Assembly (NCBI GenBank): GCA_002364215.1
Contig: DEXQ01000002.1
Location: 1 to 39,018, forward strand
Direction: 5' to 3'
DNA from: Aequorivita sp. UBA3180
GTDB taxonomy: Bacteria > Bacteroidota > Bacteroidia > Flavobacteriales > Flavobacteriaceae
Length of the DNA stretch: 39,018 nucleotides
The position numbers were made by a program, and so were the translations under genes. This document shows positions 1 to 6,591 of the stretch, piece after piece. The notes beneath the pieces were generated by a model, which saw nothing but the letters and a program-made list of their open reading frames with translations, did no database searches and had not been told where the DNA came from. Numbering within the stretch: position 1 is the stretch's first letter; every line of letters begins with the position of its first letter.

Positions 1-19
1 TTAAGGGGTTGTGCAACGG

Positions 20-262
20 TTACTGATGTTCTATGTAGTTTGCATAGGTACCCTCTATACCACCTGATTCAAATACTTCGGAATCCTTGGCAAATAACTC
101 GAACGTACCTTCTGTCGTTAGGTTTTGCAGGGCATCTTTGTATGATTTCATTACTTTTAGAACAGCTTCTTTCTCTGTTCCTGAATCTGCGTTTTGGCTA
201 AACAGTTGCCCTGTGGCAAACATAATTAGCATTAGGATTGTTGTTAGTTTTAGTGTTTTCAT
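20..262 (-). pseudogene. Truncated SnoaL/NTF2-like secreted protein (3' end lost)
   Basis: Eighty codons remain. Residues 1-22 form a signal peptide ending in LFSQ. The following stretch (EAVLKVMKSYKDAL, then TTEGTF, EVFESGG and EGTYANYIEH) is the N-terminal part of a flavobacterial SnoaL/NTF2-like (DUF4440-type) family whose members are, from memory, about 150 residues and continue with an HLGPEL-like segment after the EH. Here the reading frame becomes EHQ and stops, and the bases beyond the stop (1-19) do not resemble the missing part in any frame. The gene therefore looks cut by a rearrangement rather than by a point mutation. It lies 20 bp downstream of the ion-channel gene on the same strand. 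If it is instead a natural short protein it would be a secreted 58-residue peptide, which I think is less likely. Confidence 0.6.
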
Positions 263-282
263 AATTTTGGTTTTATAATGTT

Positions 283-840
283 TTATTTATTGACGTGTAT
301 TCTATTTATGTTGGCTATACCAAATACGAGTACCAAAAAGCTTAAAAAAACTTCCATCATCACTAAAAGTTTTCCCGAAATAGTTAATGGTACTACATCA
401 CCAAACCCAACCGATGAAAAAGTAATTAAGCTGAAATATATAAACTCGAAAAATTGAGGTATAAATGATCTGTTGAGTGATGTAGTTGATTTAAAATTTT
501 CTGAATTCAAAATATATAATGCTTGGTAGTCTGCTGAAAACGAAAGAACAATTAAAATAATTAACACAGCAAATAATGTAAGAACGTGTGTAAGTTGATG
601 ACTTTCGCCTATTATTTTACTTAGCTGTATAAAAGTGAGCCTGACAATAAAAACCGTTTTCACCAAAGCCATACCAACAATTATAAGCGCAAGAAACTGG
701 TTATCAGAATCTAAATCTGCCCATAATGTATAACTTAATGATAGTGCAATGACCACACTTGCAGTAAGCAATACCTTTTTTAATAGTTGTTTGTAAAACC
801 CTGTACTTCCAGGTTTTTCTATTTTGCTTTCTTGAACCAT
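283..840 (-). CDS. Small two-pore-domain-like potassium channel protein
   Basis: A 185-residue inner-membrane protein with about four hydrophobic helices (roughly 24-40, 48-72, 85-102 and 155-176). A re-entrant pore loop precedes the last helix, with the selectivity-filter sequence SVGFGD at 143-148. This matches the Ion_trans_2 (PF07885) filter T-x-G-[YF]-G-D apart from Ser replacing the first Thr. It probably conducts K+ passively. There is no cytoplasmic RCK/TrkA domain and the C-terminus is only about ten residues after the last helix, so no ligand gating is visible. It lies 15 bp downstream of a 44-residue membrane peptide gene and 20 bp upstream of the truncated SnoaL gene, so these three may be one transcript. 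Its relation to the copper genes further upstream is unclear. Confidence 0.75.
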   Translation of the reverse strand: MVQESKIEKPGSTGFYKQLLKKVLLTASVVIALSLSYTLWADLDSDNQFLALIIVGMALVKTVFIVRLTFIQLSKIIGESHQLTHVLTLFAVLIILIVLSFSADYQALYILNSENFKSTTSLNRSFIPQFFEFIYFSLITFSSVGFGDVVPLTISGKLLVMMEVFLSFLVLVFGIANINRIHVNK

Positions 841-855
841 CTTAAATTTATTTGC

Positions 856-990
856 TTAACTAAATAATTGAAGTGCCAATGCACCACTAACTATTATAAT
901 AAGTATTGTATAGACTATATAATTAATCCATTTATTAGCAACCGATTTTTCAGTTGTGTGTTTGCAACCATCTTTGCAACAATCTTTCAT
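856..990 (-). CDS. Cys-rich single-span membrane peptide, 44 aa
   Basis: A short ORF read directly from the sequence: ATG at 990-988, TAA at 858-856. The product starts MKDCCKDGCKHTTEKS, giving a C-C-x-x-x-x-C cluster plus His at 11, followed by a hydrophobic segment at about 22-43 (WINYIVYTILIII...). The N-terminal Cys/His cluster next to a membrane anchor suggests metal binding or thiol chemistry at the membrane face, in keeping with the copper context. I do not recognise a family. It is 15 bp upstream of the channel gene on the same strand. Support is the codon-wise plausible composition, the clean membrane segment and the tight spacing. No strong Shine-Dalgarno sequence is visible, which is normal for Bacteroidetes. 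Confidence 0.55.
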   Translation of the reverse strand: MKDCCKDGCKHTTEKSVANKWINYIVYTILIIIVSGALALQLFS

Positions 991-1393
991 CGTTTTTTTA
1001 ATTCAAACTTTTATTTCTTCTTAAATAGCACTTGACAATGAGAGTTAGGCTCTATCCATCAATCAAAAAATAGGCCTCCCTCCCATAATCAAGCACTTTT
1101 CTATAAGTCTTTCTTTTTCATTTTTCATTTTCACCTGACTAAGGAAGAGAAGTGCTATTAATCAATTATTAGGGAGAATTTAGTTCCCTTCCTTCTTCAG
1201 GCTGCTATTAATTATATCAAATCTTGCTTTTTAAAATTCGTTGTGCCTGACAAGGGAAGGAGTTAACACTAACCATCAACATTTCTTTCCTTCCCGTGAC
1301 AGGACTTAATGACTATTAATATTTCCTTAAGACTGGAACCGTTCTGTTAACTAATAAACCAGAAAGATTCCAAAACTTAAGGAAGGGGATTAT
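991..1393. other. 403-bp gene-free region with four tandem imperfect hairpins
   Basis: No convincing ORF on either strand. The stretch holds four successive imperfect inverted repeats. A: arms 1031-1050 and 1074-1093, 15 of 20 positions paired. B: 1134-1151 and 1184-1201, 15 of 18. C: 1246-1263 and 1286-1303, 14 of 18. D: 1325-1346 and 1360-1382, 18 of about 23 with one gap. Arms B and C are related to each other (both start CCTGAC and contain a GGAAG core). A direct repeat TGCTATTAAT occurs at 1153-1162 and 1203-1212, with ACTATTAAT at 1312-1320. Several mismatches in A and B are A/C on the plus strand and would become G-U pairs in minus-strand RNA, the direction of the flanking genes. None is followed by a clear T-run, so ordinary terminators do not explain them. 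Non-coding RNA or a decayed repeat element is possible. Confidence 0.65.
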
Positions 1394-1948
1394 CTAATTA
1401 ATAGTCTTTTTTACTTTACCACATTTAAGCATCTTACTGCCATAATATGGGTTTCTCACTTGGTCACTGCTACTCAACCAAGAGCTACCACCATCATACA
1501 TTGGGCAAAACTGCTCGTACAGCGTGTTTTTTGTACCTGTAATTGCTATCAAATCTGACATATCCTTACTTAAGGTTTTAAAATGCTCTCTTTGATGGCC
1601 CATATCACTTTTTGCAATATGTTCGGCGTGCTCTGTGGCATCTTCAATTATGTCAGCTAATTCTTTTTGTTCTTCTGCCGTATACTTTGAAGCATCAAAG
1701 GCTTTTAGTGAAGCGGCCAATTTAGAGCCTTCTTGGGCTGCCTTTTTGGTATCATCTGCAACCAAGGCATCCTTTAGGTTGAAGTAATCATTTAATATTG
1801 CTTCAGCCTTTGTATCACTATTCATATTCATCATTTTACTATGGTCCATTTTACTATGGTCCATTTTCATTTTTTCCTTTTCCTGTGCATTGGTAAAAGA
1901 AACTGCTAACAATAGCATTGTTGCGATACTCATTTTTAAATTTTTCAT
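1394..1948 (-). CDS. Secreted DUF3347 protein with His/Met-rich N-terminus
   Basis: A 184-residue periplasmic protein. Signal peptide 1-21, then a His/Met-rich stretch (about 27-44, with MDHSK repeated twice) that could bind copper, then a DUF3347 domain (PF11827, about 48-184). Conserved features are the NDYFNLKDALVADD helix, a His-rich helix (H107, H110, H118, H122), and the C-terminal CPM (148-150), W157, NPYYG (166-170) and ML-x-CG (C176) block. The same domain recurs in the lipoprotein at 2427-3023 and at the C-terminus of the CusB-like adaptor. From this context the domain probably binds or delivers Cu/Ag in the periplasm; the family itself is functionally poorly defined. It is the last gene before the hairpin region and lies 25 bp after the haem-binding gene. 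Confidence 0.8.
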   Translation of the reverse strand: MKNLKMSIATMLLLAVSFTNAQEKEKMKMDHSKMDHSKMMNMNSDTKAEAILNDYFNLKDALVADDTKKAAQEGSKLAASLKAFDASKYTAEEQKELADIIEDATEHAEHIAKSDMGHQREHFKTLSKDMSDLIAITGTKNTLYEQFCPMYDGGSSWLSSSDQVRNPYYGSKMLKCGKVKKTIN

Positions 1949-1973
1949 TTTTATTGTTTTTAATTGTTATTGT

Positions 1974-2426
1974 TTATATACTATCTTTTAATTGTTCTAT
2001 CCAACGGATTAGTTCCTGTTTTTCAGCTTCTGAAAAGCTTGCGTCTTTATGAATCAAAGTGTAAGAATATAAAGGCATTTCGTCACTTTCAATCTGTTTG
2101 ATGATTGACCTTAACTTGCTCTTTTTTCTTCTGTTTGATAACGAATCCCATTCATTAAAATTCAATTCAGCCTTGCCTTCTTTTATATGGTCTTCCAGAA
2201 ACCAAGCAACAGGCTGAACTTTGTTATACCAAGGGTATTGCGTATTATTGCTGTGACAATCATAGCAGGATACCTGTAACTTTTTTTGAATATTCTCTGG
2301 CACATTATTGACCAACATAAAATCGGTGGAAGGAACAGAATCACTTTGGTTGCGCGTTGTGGGCATAAATTGAATCCCCACAAACGCTACCAATAACACA
2401 ATCGCTATGATTTTCACAATCTTCAT
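1974..2426 (-). CDS. Small membrane-anchored haem-binding protein
   Basis: A 150-residue protein with an N-terminal membrane anchor or signal (about 4-21) and a single c-type haem attachment motif CYDCH at 54-58, followed by N-x-x-x-Y-P-W-Y. This arrangement is that of the haem-binding domain family PF14376 found next to metal-resistance and cytochrome genes in Bacteroidetes. The C-terminal half is helical with a W-x-x-x-x-x-R-R-K-K-S segment, an EMPLYSYTLIH segment (its Met could be the second haem ligand) and a terminal EKQELIRWIEQL helix typical of small cytochromes. Its ATG directly abuts the stop of the upstream DUF3347 lipoprotein gene (0 bp), so the two are almost certainly translationally coupled. 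Likely role: periplasmic electron carrier, perhaps for copper oxidation. Confidence 0.8.
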   Translation of the reverse strand: MKIVKIIAIVLLVAFVGIQFMPTTRNQSDSVPSTDFMLVNNVPENIQKKLQVSCYDCHSNNTQYPWYNKVQPVAWFLEDHIKEGKAELNFNEWDSLSNRRKKSKLRSIIKQIESDEMPLYSYTLIHKDASFSEAEKQELIRWIEQLKDSI

Positions 2427-3023
2427 TTAATTAATCTCCTTTTGGACTTTCCCACAGGTCAACATCTTACTTCCGTAATAAGGATTCTTAACATCCTTGC
2501 TCATACTTAACCAAGCACTACCTTCATCATACATTGGGCAGAATTGTTGGTACAAGGTGTTTTCTGTTCCGGTAATGGCAACCATATCTGTTACATCCTT
2601 ACTTAAAATTTTAAAGTGCTCTCGTTGGTGGGCTATATCACTTTCTGAAATATGTTCTGCGTGTTCCACCGCATCCTCAACAATGTCCTTTAAATCTGAT
2701 TGCTGGGCATCCGTATATTTTGAAATGTCAAGCTTGCCTAAAGATGTTGCGAGGATTGCTCCCAACTCTTTGGCTTTGGCATTATCATCTGCTACCAAGG
2801 CATCTTTTAAGTTGAAATAGTCATTTAAGACTGCTTGAGAATCTCCATCTCCATTCATTGCCATTTCCATATCCTCACCATCGTGGTTCATTTTTGAATG
2901 GTCATCATCAGCACTCGTTTCAGAATGGGTAGTGTTCTCTGTTTTCGCATCTTTACAAGACACCGCTGTTAAGGTTATAAATGCTATTGCAACTGTACCT
3001 AATGTTAATTTTAATTGTTTCAT
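2427..3023 (-). CDS. DUF3347 lipoprotein
   Basis: A 198-residue lipoprotein. A lipobox (TAVSC) places the modified Cys at 23, followed by an acidic/His/Met-rich linker (about 25-62) and a DUF3347 domain (about 62-198). The key residues of its 184-residue paralogue at 1394-1948 are kept: NDYFNLKDALVADD, the H-x-x-H helix, CPM at 162-164, W, NPYYGSKML and the final Cys190. The two proteins are clearly a gene duplication and differ mainly in export route, one soluble and one lipid-anchored. It is followed with no gap by the haem-binding gene and preceded by 32 bp after the membrane protein. Likely role: periplasmic Cu/Ag binding alongside the Cus pump. The family assignment is firm; the function is inferred. 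Confidence 0.8.
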   Translation of the reverse strand: MKQLKLTLGTVAIAFITLTAVSCKDAKTENTTHSETSADDDHSKMNHDGEDMEMAMNGDGDSQAVLNDYFNLKDALVADDNAKAKELGAILATSLGKLDISKYTDAQQSDLKDIVEDAVEHAEHISESDIAHQREHFKILSKDVTDMVAITGTENTLYQQFCPMYDEGSAWLSMSKDVKNPYYGSKMLTCGKVQKEIN

Positions 3024-3055
3024 CTTCTCTATTGTTTTTAAGTGTTTTACTTGAT

Positions 3056-3589
3056 TTAATTTTCTTTTTTTAATATTAATTTCTTACTTAGACTAAAAAT
3101 AATTATTGGCAATATTGTGAATTGAAGAACTGGCGAAACGCCTGCTTTTACTATTGGGATTAAGGGCATAGATTCGGCATACAACCAATCCTCTCTGTTA
3201 ATATGCCAGATTTCTACAAGTGTTGAACTTAATGCTCCTACAAGCATTAGCAAAAGAACATTTGAAAAACTAAGTTTTTCAATCCAATACACATTTCTAA
3301 GTACCAGGCTAAAGACAAAGAAAAGTAACAGAAGGGTCAACATATCGGTTATTGAAGCCAATGTACAAAGCGAGATATGACTGAAATCATACTTAAATCC
3401 TTGATATAATGGCCCGTGAGCCAACTCCCAAATAAGGTTTAAAGCAAAACCTACTAAAGCTATGGTTGTAATCATCCGTTTGTAGTTTGACGTATCGGCA
3501 ACTTTTTTATAAAAATGGATATATAAAATACTTACCAATACAAGTGAAAATATTGGGATAATTAATATTCCTGGACTTAGTGCTAACAT
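3056..3589 (-). CDS. Multi-spanning membrane protein of unknown function
   Basis: A 177-residue integral membrane protein with about five hydrophobic segments (around 6-26, 41-55, 80-98, 107-124 and 150-170). Conspicuous polar residues lie within or next to the membrane parts: NLIWELAHGPLYQ, then H-I-S-L-C-T-L-A-S-I-T-D-M, and later VEIWHINREDW and MPLIPI. The recurring Trp-Glu, His and Asp positions suggest a conserved functional site rather than a simple anchor. I do not recognise a named family with certainty. The gene sits in the copper operon (59 bp after the DUF302 gene, 32 bp before the DUF3347 lipoprotein), so a role in metal homeostasis is an inference from neighbours only. Confidence 0.7.
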   Translation of the reverse strand: MLALSPGILIIPIFSLVLVSILYIHFYKKVADTSNYKRMITTIALVGFALNLIWELAHGPLYQGFKYDFSHISLCTLASITDMLTLLLLFFVFSLVLRNVYWIEKLSFSNVLLLMLVGALSSTLVEIWHINREDWLYAESMPLIPIVKAGVSPVLQFTILPIIIFSLSKKLILKKEN

Positions 3590-3648
3590 TTATTATATAC
3601 CTTTATGTTACTATGCATTTCTGTTTATTATTACCTATAACCCTATAA

Positions 3649-4035
3649 TTATAGCTTTTCAATTACGTTATCCAGTTTAGAGGATATTTCATTGGCAATT
3701 TCATTTAGCTTTTCGTTTTCTACTGCCTGCATTGAAGCCATTGGATTTACGGCTGCAACTTCAATGACGCCAGCTTCAATTTCCTGGACTATAACATTAC
3801 AAGGCAGCATTGTTCCAATTTTATCTTCTGCAAGCAAAGCTCTATGAGCATAGGGCGGGTTACACGCTCCTAAAATTCTATACTTCTTGAAATCGACATC
3901 CAGTTTCTTTTTTAATGTTTCCTTGATATCAATCTCTGTTAGGATACCAAAGCCTTCTTCTTTTAATTCTTGTGTGACTCTATCAATAACCTCTTCAAAA
4001 GTTCCATTAATGGTTTTGTTGAAATAATAGTTCAT
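3649..4035 (-). CDS. DUF302 family protein
   Basis: A 128-residue cytosolic or weakly exported protein of the DUF302 family (PF03625). It shows the usual features: a TFEEVIDRVTQELKEEGFGIL start, then TEIDIKETLKKKL, the ILGACNPPYAHRAL core, a MLPCNVIVQE strand and a VAAVNPMASM segment. The start chosen is the ATG at 4035-4033; a longer reading frame runs upstream to 4194 but there it overlaps the SHOCT gene in another frame and has no family resemblance. With this start the gene follows the SHOCT gene by 4 bp. DUF302 proteins are common beside copper oxidases and heavy-metal efflux genes. Their biochemical function is not established; the two Cys in CNPPYA and LPCNV are candidate ligands. Confidence 0.85.
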   Translation of the reverse strand: MNYYFNKTINGTFEEVIDRVTQELKEEGFGILTEIDIKETLKKKLDVDFKKYRILGACNPPYAHRALLAEDKIGTMLPCNVIVQEIEAGVIEVAAVNPMASMQAVENEKLNEIANEISSKLDNVIEKL

Positions 4036-4039
4036 ATTT

Positions 4040-4228
4040 TTATTTTTTAGAATTAATGACTCGTTTTCTTTCTTCATATTCTTCCTTGGTGATTTCACCA
4101 TTGGCATACCGTCTGCCCAAAATTTCCTCAGGACTTTCTTTCTTGAGTATTTTGCTTCCGTTTTTTCCAGCATATAGGATAATCCCCAAGACAATTACTC
4201 CTAATACTATAATCCACGTATACATCAT
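4040..4228 (-). CDS. Small membrane-anchored SHOCT domain protein
   Basis: A 62-residue protein: one N-terminal transmembrane helix (about 3-20), a short basic linker, and a C-terminal SHOCT motif (PF09851) of the form EILGRRYANGEITKEEYEER. SHOCT is a short helical oligomerisation module often found at the C-terminus of small membrane proteins. The second codon is also ATG (4225), so the exact start is ambiguous by one residue. It lies 18 bp downstream of the multicopper oxidase and 4 bp upstream of DUF302. A second, distinct SHOCT protein occurs in the plus-strand copper cluster at 20906-21124, which suggests that each half of the copper system carries its own copy. Confidence 0.85.
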   Translation of the reverse strand: MMYTWIIVLGVIVLGIILYAGKNGSKILKKESPEEILGRRYANGEITKEEYEERKRVINSKK

Positions 4229-4246
4229 AACTTTATCTTTTAATTA

Positions 4247-6550
4247 TTAAAATCTGGCTGTTAATCCACCGCCCCAACCATATCGGTTATTATAATTTCC
4301 TTGTATTGAAAAATTTCTTGAAAGGATATATGAAGCTCCTACCAACCATTGGGTCTCACTTTCATAAGAATTGTTGTTTTCCAAATCGTTTACCCAGCCA
4401 AAATCAATTCTGTATTCATATTCTCCCTCTAAAAAAACTCTTGGGAAAATCAATAACTCTCTGTCCAGACGTATTCTTGGGCGTAATTGGTGGTCTATAC
4501 TCACATCTACATTAAATCGGTAAGGTGTAAAGTATTTAACCCCAACCAGTCCAACGGTATTGAACTCATCGTACGAATTCGGAATTTCAGTTTCGGTATT
4601 TACTCCTACATAAACACGTACCCAATCATTGAGGTACCTATTGTAATTTACTTCCGCTTCAAGGTTTTGGTCGTAGTCCAACTCTGCTCTCAAACCAAAT
4701 TCATTGCGGATATTACTTGTTGTTAGAAAAAGTTCTGAAAAATTAGAACCTAATCGAGCCATTCCCCAGGAATAATAGTGGTCAGTCTCATCAATTAGTT
4801 TTTGAACTGGATAATCTGCCATTCTTTTGTCCCTTGGTGTGTCATAACTAAATACGCGTGCCATACCACCCATCATATGATACAGTACGTGACAGTGAAA
4901 GAACCAATCGCCATATTCTTCGTTATAAAATTCGATAACAACTTTTTGCATCGGCGGCACATTAACGGTATGCTTTAATGGGGAACGTTTTCCATTTTCG
5001 TTAATCACCCTAAAGTAATGCCCGTGAAGGTGCATTGGGTGGTGCATCATTGTCAGGTTATTGAGGGTAATTCTTGTTACCTCTCCCCCTTTGATTTTTA
5101 TTTTATCCGTTTCCGATAAGGGTACACCGTTCATACTCCAGACGTAACGCTGCATATTTCCAGTTAGGTTCAATAAAATGTCATTTACTGGTAAATCTGC
5201 TTTATATGTGGTGTTTTCTTTTGCCTTTAAAAAATCATAGTTGAAATAGGTCTTTCGGGTGTTGTAATCAAACGAAGAAGTGTCCTTTTGCATCATTTGA
5301 TCATTATGGTTCATATGCTCATCCATATTCATTTTATCATTCATTGCGCCATCCTTCATAGACATATTATCGTTCATATTCATTTGCCCATCTTTCATAT
5401 CCATCTTCATCCCGTACTTCTGCATCAAAACTTCGGGTGTGTTTTTCTTTTTGTTGCCTACCATAGAAGGAGCTCCCATTTTCATATCCATTTTAGCCAT
5501 TTGCTTCATCATTTCCACTTTATCTGGTCTGTCAATTCTTCTTGCGGGATAAAGTGTTCCTTGTCCTATACGTAAAGAGGTATCACCAGAGCCATCCTGT
5601 GCCGTGGCAGTAATTTCTACTGTACCTTCTGGAATGGTGACAATTACATCGTAGGTTTCAGCAATACCGAAAAGGAAGCGACTTTTTGATATAGGTTCCA
5701 CATCAATACCGTCACTTGAAACAATCATTGGGTTACCTCCTCCGAAATCCATCCAATAATAGGTAGATGCCGATGCATTGATAAAACGAAGCCTTACTTT
5801 TTCACCTGGTAGAAATTCTGGATAGTCTGCTTGTTTTTTACCATTTGTTAAAAATGCAGGGTAGTAGATATCTGCAATATCTGCACCTTCCATACGGTCT
5901 CGCCAAAATTTGAACTGTGCTCCCAGAGCACCTTCTTTAATTACCCTACTCAACGGTACTGCTGTACCCTTTTTAACTTGATACCACTCGTTACCCCTCT
6001 TTAAGTTACGTAGTACATTCATTGGTTTTTCATTAGTCCAATCAGACAATACCACTACCAAATCTTTATCATAATCCAATGTTTTTTCTTTAGGCTGAAT
6101 GATTATGGAACCATACACACCCTTTTGCTCTTGTAACATTGTGTGTGAATGATACCAATAAGTTCCAGACTGATTGATTGGAATTCTGTATTGGAATGTC
6201 CCCCCTGGTTCAATAGGTGGTGTTGTTAAATATGGAACACCGTCATAAAAATTTGGAAGTATTAATCCGTGCCAATGGACTGATGTTTCCTCATCCATTT
6301 TATTAGTCACATTGATTATGGCAAGGTCTCCCTCGGTAAATTCCAAGACTGGACCAGGAATTTGGCCGTTTATGGTCATTGCCTTGGACGTTACGCCTCC
6401 AAGGGTCATCTCCCTTTGTTCAAGGGTAAGGTTATACTCTTTGACGGGTCGTCCTTCTTCTTTCCTGTCATCACTATTTGTGCCGACTTGGGAGAATACT
6501 AATGAAGTTAAGAATAAGAGTAATATTGTGTTAAAAGTTTTCACTGTCAT
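4247..6550 (-). CDS. Multicopper oxidase (CopA-like) fused to a CopB-like outer-membrane barrel
   Basis: 767 residues. Signal peptide about 1-21. Cupredoxin domains follow, with all multicopper oxidase copper motifs: HWH at 92-94, HSH at 134-136, HHPMHLHGH from about 503, and HCH at 552-554 with H558 and axial M563. A Met/His-rich insert (about 345-425, with MKMDMKDGQMNMND-type repeats) resembles the methionine-rich segments of CopA and CueO. The normal oxidase end (GGMARVF) is followed by about 180 extra residues (587-767) of alternating aromatic strands: a DHYYSWGMARLG entry, YFTPYRFNVDV, and a terminal phenylalanine. This is the pattern of the CopB copper-resistance barrel (PF05275). In proteobacteria CopA and CopB are separate genes. 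The fusion would tether the oxidase to the outer membrane. It lies 41 bp after cusB. Role: oxidation of Cu(I) to Cu(II). Confidence 0.9.
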   Translation of the reverse strand: MTVKTFNTILLLFLTSLVFSQVGTNSDDRKEEGRPVKEYNLTLEQREMTLGGVTSKAMTINGQIPGPVLEFTEGDLAIINVTNKMDEETSVHWHGLILPNFYDGVPYLTTPPIEPGGTFQYRIPINQSGTYWYHSHTMLQEQKGVYGSIIIQPKEKTLDYDKDLVVVLSDWTNEKPMNVLRNLKRGNEWYQVKKGTAVPLSRVIKEGALGAQFKFWRDRMEGADIADIYYPAFLTNGKKQADYPEFLPGEKVRLRFINASASTYYWMDFGGGNPMIVSSDGIDVEPISKSRFLFGIAETYDVIVTIPEGTVEITATAQDGSGDTSLRIGQGTLYPARRIDRPDKVEMMKQMAKMDMKMGAPSMVGNKKKNTPEVLMQKYGMKMDMKDGQMNMNDNMSMKDGAMNDKMNMDEHMNHNDQMMQKDTSSFDYNTRKTYFNYDFLKAKENTTYKADLPVNDILLNLTGNMQRYVWSMNGVPLSETDKIKIKGGEVTRITLNNLTMMHHPMHLHGHYFRVINENGKRSPLKHTVNVPPMQKVVIEFYNEEYGDWFFHCHVLYHMMGGMARVFSYDTPRDKRMADYPVQKLIDETDHYYSWGMARLGSNFSELFLTTSNIRNEFGLRAELDYDQNLEAEVNYNRYLNDWVRVYVGVNTETEIPNSYDEFNTVGLVGVKYFTPYRFNVDVSIDHQLRPRIRLDRELLIFPRVFLEGEYEYRIDFGWVNDLENNNSYESETQWLVGASYILSRNFSIQGNYNNRYGWGGGLTARF

Positions 6551-6591
6551 TATTATTTTTTAAGAATTTATAGAAATCTCTTTGAGAGTTC

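Noticed and set aside
1031..1382. CRISPR array or tRNA cluster as explanation of the repeated hairpins
   Set aside because: The units are not identical direct repeats with unique spacers, no cas genes are near, and no cloverleaf or CCA end can be drawn.
4036..4194. Longer N-terminus for the DUF302 protein
   Set aside because: The extra 53 codons lie in another frame of the SHOCT gene and show no similarity to the family; the ATG at 4035 gives the normal family length.
5288..5575. His/Ile-rich ORF on the plus strand inside the multicopper oxidase
   Set aside because: It mirrors the Met-rich codons of the oxidase insert on the other strand and is not an independent gene.
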